Source: Longimicrobiales bacterium
GTDB lineage: Bacteria; Gemmatimonadota; Gemmatimonadetes; Longimicrobiales; Gaopeijiaceae
Reading direction: 5' to 3'
Length of the DNA: 64,000 bases
NCBI GenBank assembly: GCA_028279425.1
Contig: JANQNV010000313.1
Span: 1 to 64,000 of the forward strand
Shown here: one piece after another, positions 61,118 through 64,000 of the stretch
Numbering within the stretch: position 1 is the stretch's first letter
Layout of the letters: every line of letters starts with the position of its first letter
Position numbers and translations under genes: made by a program
Notes under the pieces: generated by a model
Told to the model about the DNA's origin: nothing
Databases searched by the model: none
What the model saw: the letters and a program-made list of their open reading frames with translations, nothing else

Positions 61118-61313
61118 GTTAACAACCTGGGGAGGAGGCGTCAATGGCGGACTTGGGGCACGCACGCGAGTTGCGGCTAATGGCGGCAGACGGCCAGTGG
61201 GTCAGGAAGGCAGCACGGCGCTTACCGTTCCGGGACCGGCTTGGGACGGAGTGCCGCGGCGCGGAGCCGGTAGCCTCTTGTCATGTCGCGCGCGAGCACT
61301 CGCCTCTGGCCCG

Positions 61314-63701
61314 CTACTCCTCGCCCCCTCTTAGCCGGAGGATGCGCTCCCTCTCCATCTTGAGAAGCGGCCCCTTCAACTCGAACAGCCTCTTTACGCT
61401 CTCTGCTATTCTCTTTCGCTTCCGGTCGAGAGTCTTCTTCACATCTCTCATGCGAGACCGCTCCGGTCCTTCGAGTCTGCGCTCGGTCTCCACCAGATGG
61501 ACGAGCATCATTAGGGCCGCCACCACTCGGGGATTGCGCGCTGAGGACACGGCATCGTTTAGCACCTCCAACCAGTCGTCGCAAGCCAAATGGATGTACA
61601 CACTCATCAGCAAGTAGCGTTCGTCCTCGGAGAGGTCGTCGCTCTTGGAAAGGTCTCGAAGCTGCTGGGCAAGCCATGGCACCCCGATGGTGACCATCAT
61701 CGTGTGTTCCGTTCCGACCAACGCGACCACCTCGCCGATATTTCCAAACTGAGCCGTCGCCTGCTCGGTGAGCGCCTGAGCCGATTCTCGGGCGGCGCCC
61801 ACCGAAGTCCTTAGGACTCGAAGACGGGCCCCGGCATCCGACGCGTCGCTGTTGGAGAGAATTCGCCCTAAGAGATAGGCGCCGTATAGGTAGTCGTCTC
61901 CCTCGGCCACCGAGAGTTGGGATCGCTCTTGTTGAACCAAACCGTCGAGGATCTCAAGAAGCCTTGAGTTGTGACGCCGAAGGCCGGCCGCGAAAACCAA
62001 CACCTGGCCCCAGCTTCGGTCGAAGAGGTGTTCCCGAAAGAACGCGTCGAAACCCTCGTGGTCGTTTGTGACCTTCCGTGCTGCGAAGAAGTCGCGAAAT
62101 GCAGTACGATAGAAGGACAGGTCGCGAGCATCACGGTCGAGGACTCCGGCATCGATCAATTCCTGGATAGCGACCTTGCTTCGCGCAGGTTCTCCAAGAC
62201 GTGCATATGTGTCGTCCATAATGCTCGTCGCATCATCTAGGGGAATAGTATCGAGCCCCTCCTGGACCATTCTGAAGGCCACGTCCGCTAGCAGGTCTTG
62301 TTTCCGCTGCCACTCAACCTCCATACGGACGCCCATCTCTTGGGCGTACCGTCCCAAGCGGATGACCATGTAGCGGTCGACAGCCTCGGCGGTGTTGGTT
62401 ACGAACTTGTGTTCCTTCTCATAGAGCATCACTCCGATTATCGCAGGAATGGGGCTCCCTGGGAGCTGAAGTGCGTCCTTCACCCGCTCGATCATCTTCG
62501 CCGCCACATCCTGAAACTCGACCGTGTCCCGGGTCCACTTTCGGACAAGTGCGCCTATCTGGGCCGTATCGAAGTCTTGGATAGTGTAGTGGTTTAGCTT
62601 GTCGAACAGGCCTGGTCGCAAGAACTCGTCGGGCCGCGCGGCGACAACTACTCGGGGGGGAGTCAAACCCCCAAGTGCGGCCTCGATCAGGTCCGCACAT
62701 CTCCGCTTCTGGTCCGCTACCGCGAGCTCGCTGAAGCCATCGACGAGGACAAGGTATCCAGAAAGGTCTCCTCCCTGCCGGGCCGCTACCGCTCGCTCGA
62801 CTGCGCCACCCTTGACCAATGCGTTGGCAATCGCGCCTCGCAGGCCATCTTCGCGAAGCAAATCCCGGGCTCGAACCAAGACCGGTAGCTGGCCGGCATC
62901 CTCAAGGTCGGGATCGCCCCGCAGGAGCCGTTCTGCGCGTTGGATCGCGAGCATTCGGAGGATAGCGGTCTTGCCCTCGTTCTGCTCGCCGATGACGACT
63001 GCGTCGCGCGCATCGTGCGTGAGTTTCAGAGCCGGCATCGAGTGGGAATGCTCGGCGGCAGGGGGCCCCTCGCTATCTGCAAGACTGAGGTCGAAGCGGC
63101 GCCTCAAAGATGGCTCGACGAAGACGTCCGATAGATTGCGCCGCTCGACCCCGGTCACCTGGTCCAACGCGTCGAGGGTCTCGCAACGAGCCTGCACATA
63201 CTTGAGGTAACCGAGTGCCTCCGTATCGGCGGTCTGCAGGATCTCAGGGAAGACCTTGTTTGCGCGCCGGATGATATCCGAGAGGTCCCAGAAATCGACC
63301 GGAATAGACGTAATGCGGCGGGCGATCTCCTCACGCGCGGTCCCGCTAATCCGGCCATTGGTGGCGACCACAAAGCGCTCAACGTGGTATTCGCCGGAGG
63401 GGTGGACGGCGACGGGGTGTCTAAACCCGCCCGCCAGGTCTAGCTGGTCAATGATTTGCTTCACGGTCCTGTTTTGGCTCCCGCCACCCGAGATGTCGCC
63501 GCGCTTTAGCTGCAGGCCATAGCAGGTCCGACGTATGTGGTCCACGGTGAAGAAGATCACGTCCAGTCCGCGCTCGTTGATGCCATGGACATCGGTTATC
63601 TGATCGAGGCCCGGTGTCCGTTCCAGGATGGGAATGACCACTTGCGTCCTAAGTTCCTGCTCGCTGAGGCTTGCCAACCGGTTCCAGACAGCGTTCTCCA
63701 T
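61314..63701 (-). CDS. Nuclease-NACHT (STAND) protein, probable anti-phage defence
   Basis: This 795-residue protein has an N-terminal PD-(D/E)xK-type nuclease region (about 20-145): ERGLDVIFF with D47, then YGLQLKRGD with Q64 and K66. The NACHT NTPase follows: Walker A GEQNEGKT (238-245), Walker B YLVLVDG (316-322) and RVVVAARPDEF. The C-terminal half (about 420-795) is helical with no recognised repeat, probably the sensor. Nuclease-NACHT proteins are a class of bacterial defence ATPases that sense phage proteins and then cut DNA. ATG 63701 is used (41 upstream in-frame codons look non-coding). Codon use is less GC-biased than in neighbours, with AGG, AGA and CTA codons, a sign of transfer. 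It stands alone. Confidence 0.75.
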   Translation of the reverse strand: MENAVWNRLASLSEQELRTQVVIPILERTPGLDQITDVHGINERGLDVIFFTVDHIRRTCYGLQLKRGDISGGGSQNRTVKQIIDQLDLAGGFRHPVAVHPSGEYHVERFVVATNGRISGTAREEIARRITSIPVDFWDLSDIIRRANKVFPEILQTADTEALGYLKYVQARCETLDALDQVTGVERRNLSDVFVEPSLRRRFDLSLADSEGPPAAEHSHSMPALKLTHDARDAVVIGEQNEGKTAILRMLAIQRAERLLRGDPDLEDAGQLPVLVRARDLLREDGLRGAIANALVKGGAVERAVAARQGGDLSGYLVLVDGFSELAVADQKRRCADLIEAALGGLTPPRVVVAARPDEFLRPGLFDKLNHYTIQDFDTAQIGALVRKWTRDTVEFQDVAAKMIERVKDALQLPGSPIPAIIGVMLYEKEHKFVTNTAEAVDRYMVIRLGRYAQEMGVRMEVEWQRKQDLLADVAFRMVQEGLDTIPLDDATSIMDDTYARLGEPARSKVAIQELIDAGVLDRDARDLSFYRTAFRDFFAARKVTNDHEGFDAFFREHLFDRSWGQVLVFAAGLRRHNSRLLEILDGLVQQERSQLSVAEGDDYLYGAYLLGRILSNSDASDAGARLRVLRTSVGAARESAQALTEQATAQFGNIGEVVALVGTEHTMMVTIGVPWLAQQLRDLSKSDDLSEDERYLLMSVYIHLACDDWLEVLNDAVSSARNPRVVAALMMLVHLVETERRLEGPERSRMRDVKKTLDRKRKRIAESVKRLFELKGPLLKMERERILRLRGGEE

Positions 63702-63824
63702 GAAAGTCTCTGGTCGGAGTGCGTAACGGGGCCCAGGCGAGGGACGTTCACGTCGCCGCCCGGCCCATAAAGAACGACCCACACAACGTGCAGGGGCTTC
63801 CGAAACGGCCTCGGACTGTACCAC

Positions 63825-64000
63825 TCATGTGGTCATGACTACGGCGGGTCGCAGTCGGTCCGCCACCCACTCGGTGAGTGGCTCGATGCCGAATGGGACG
63901 AAGCGCCGAAAGGGCCAGTACCGAAGGAAGGTGTGTACCGGAGCGGAGGGCAAGGCCCACCAGCGCCCGCAGCGCCAACCCGTCGCTACACGGCGTTGCA
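63825..64000 (-). CDS. Possible 3' end of a gene entering from beyond the window
   Basis: A minus-strand frame open to the window edge reads RWWALPSAPVHTFLRYWPFR and FGIEPLTEWVADRLRPAVVM before a TGA at 63827-63825, with coding-like third positions. It has no start in the window. It overlaps the recurrent element at 63836-63865, so the element could instead be part of this coding end. Family unknown. Confidence 0.3.
   Translation of the reverse strand, partial: QRRVATGWRCGRWWALPSAPVHTFLRYWPFRRFVPFGIEPLTEWVADRLRPAVVMTT
63836..63865 (-). promoter_or_regulatory. Recurrent promoter-like element, copy 9
   Basis: TGGCGG (63865-63860), 18-bp spacer with CTGCG, TAGTCA (63841-63836). It would start RNA near 63829, about 128 bases before the NACHT gene. 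It overlaps a possible coding end on the same strand. Confidence 0.5.

Noticed and set aside
1-64000. tRNA, rRNA, CRISPR arrays, insertion sequences, integrases
   Set aside because: None was seen. No repeat-spacer pattern, transposase motif or tRNA-like cloverleaf was recognised by eye; a computed scan could still find a tRNA.

Overview
This 64-kb window is high-GC bacterial chromosome with dense gene packing, Shine-Dalgarno (SD) sites of the GGAGG type and many 4-bp ATGA/GTGA gene overlaps. The gene mix points to Gemmatimonadota or a close relative, by inference from gene families only: many secreted 6-bladed beta-propeller lipoproteins, ADOP-type duplicated permeases paired with PadR repressors, carboxypeptidase-regulatory-like proteins, and an ABC permease fused to an M1 peptidase. 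I saw no rRNA, tRNA, CRISPR array or insertion sequence.

Layout. 0-4.6 kb: an ArsR-SRPBCC pair, a PCYCGC-type cysteine-rich protein, an S41 peptidase and a class-C beta-lactamase-like hydrolase. 4.6-13.1 kb: a leftward run of secreted proteins (five beta-propellers, a carboxypeptidase-regulatory-like protein and small secreted proteins), probably one operon read from a promoter at about 13.14 kb. 13.2-20.3 kb: MarR, TetR and AraC regulators, two CPBP membrane proteases, an NmrA/DUF1772 pair and small secreted unknowns. 20.3-39.4 kb: two PadR-ADOP cassettes, five more propellers (one broken), a second ArsR-SRPBCC pair, an SDR/AraC divergent pair and YjbQ. 39.6-44.2 kb: an ABC permease/M1 peptidase fusion with its ATPase. 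44.2-50.1 kb: a third PadR-ADOP cassette and two propellers. 50.4-56.6 kb: a VapBC45-like toxin-antitoxin pair, an alpha/beta hydrolase and a Fic-ADOP operon. 56.7-61.1 kb: a propeller and the fourth PadR-ADOP cassette. 61.3-63.7 kb: a nuclease-NACHT protein of the anti-phage type.

The most notable signal is a dispersed promoter-like element, TGGCGG-N5-CTGCG-N8-TANTCT with an 18-bp spacer (17 bp once). It lies just upstream of eight leftward genes or gene runs that code mainly for secreted propellers, and also upstream of the NACHT gene; weaker copies occur elsewhere. It suggests that many of these envelope proteins share one sigma factor or activator.

Each PadR-ADOP cassette carries its own, different inverted repeat in front of padR, so the four cassettes look separately autoregulated. 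Both ArsR-SRPBCC pairs have a palindrome lying across the arsR start codon. Two genes, a propeller and the VapB45-like antitoxin, appear to start at CTG. Functions are read from sequence motifs and family knowledge; no database search was run.
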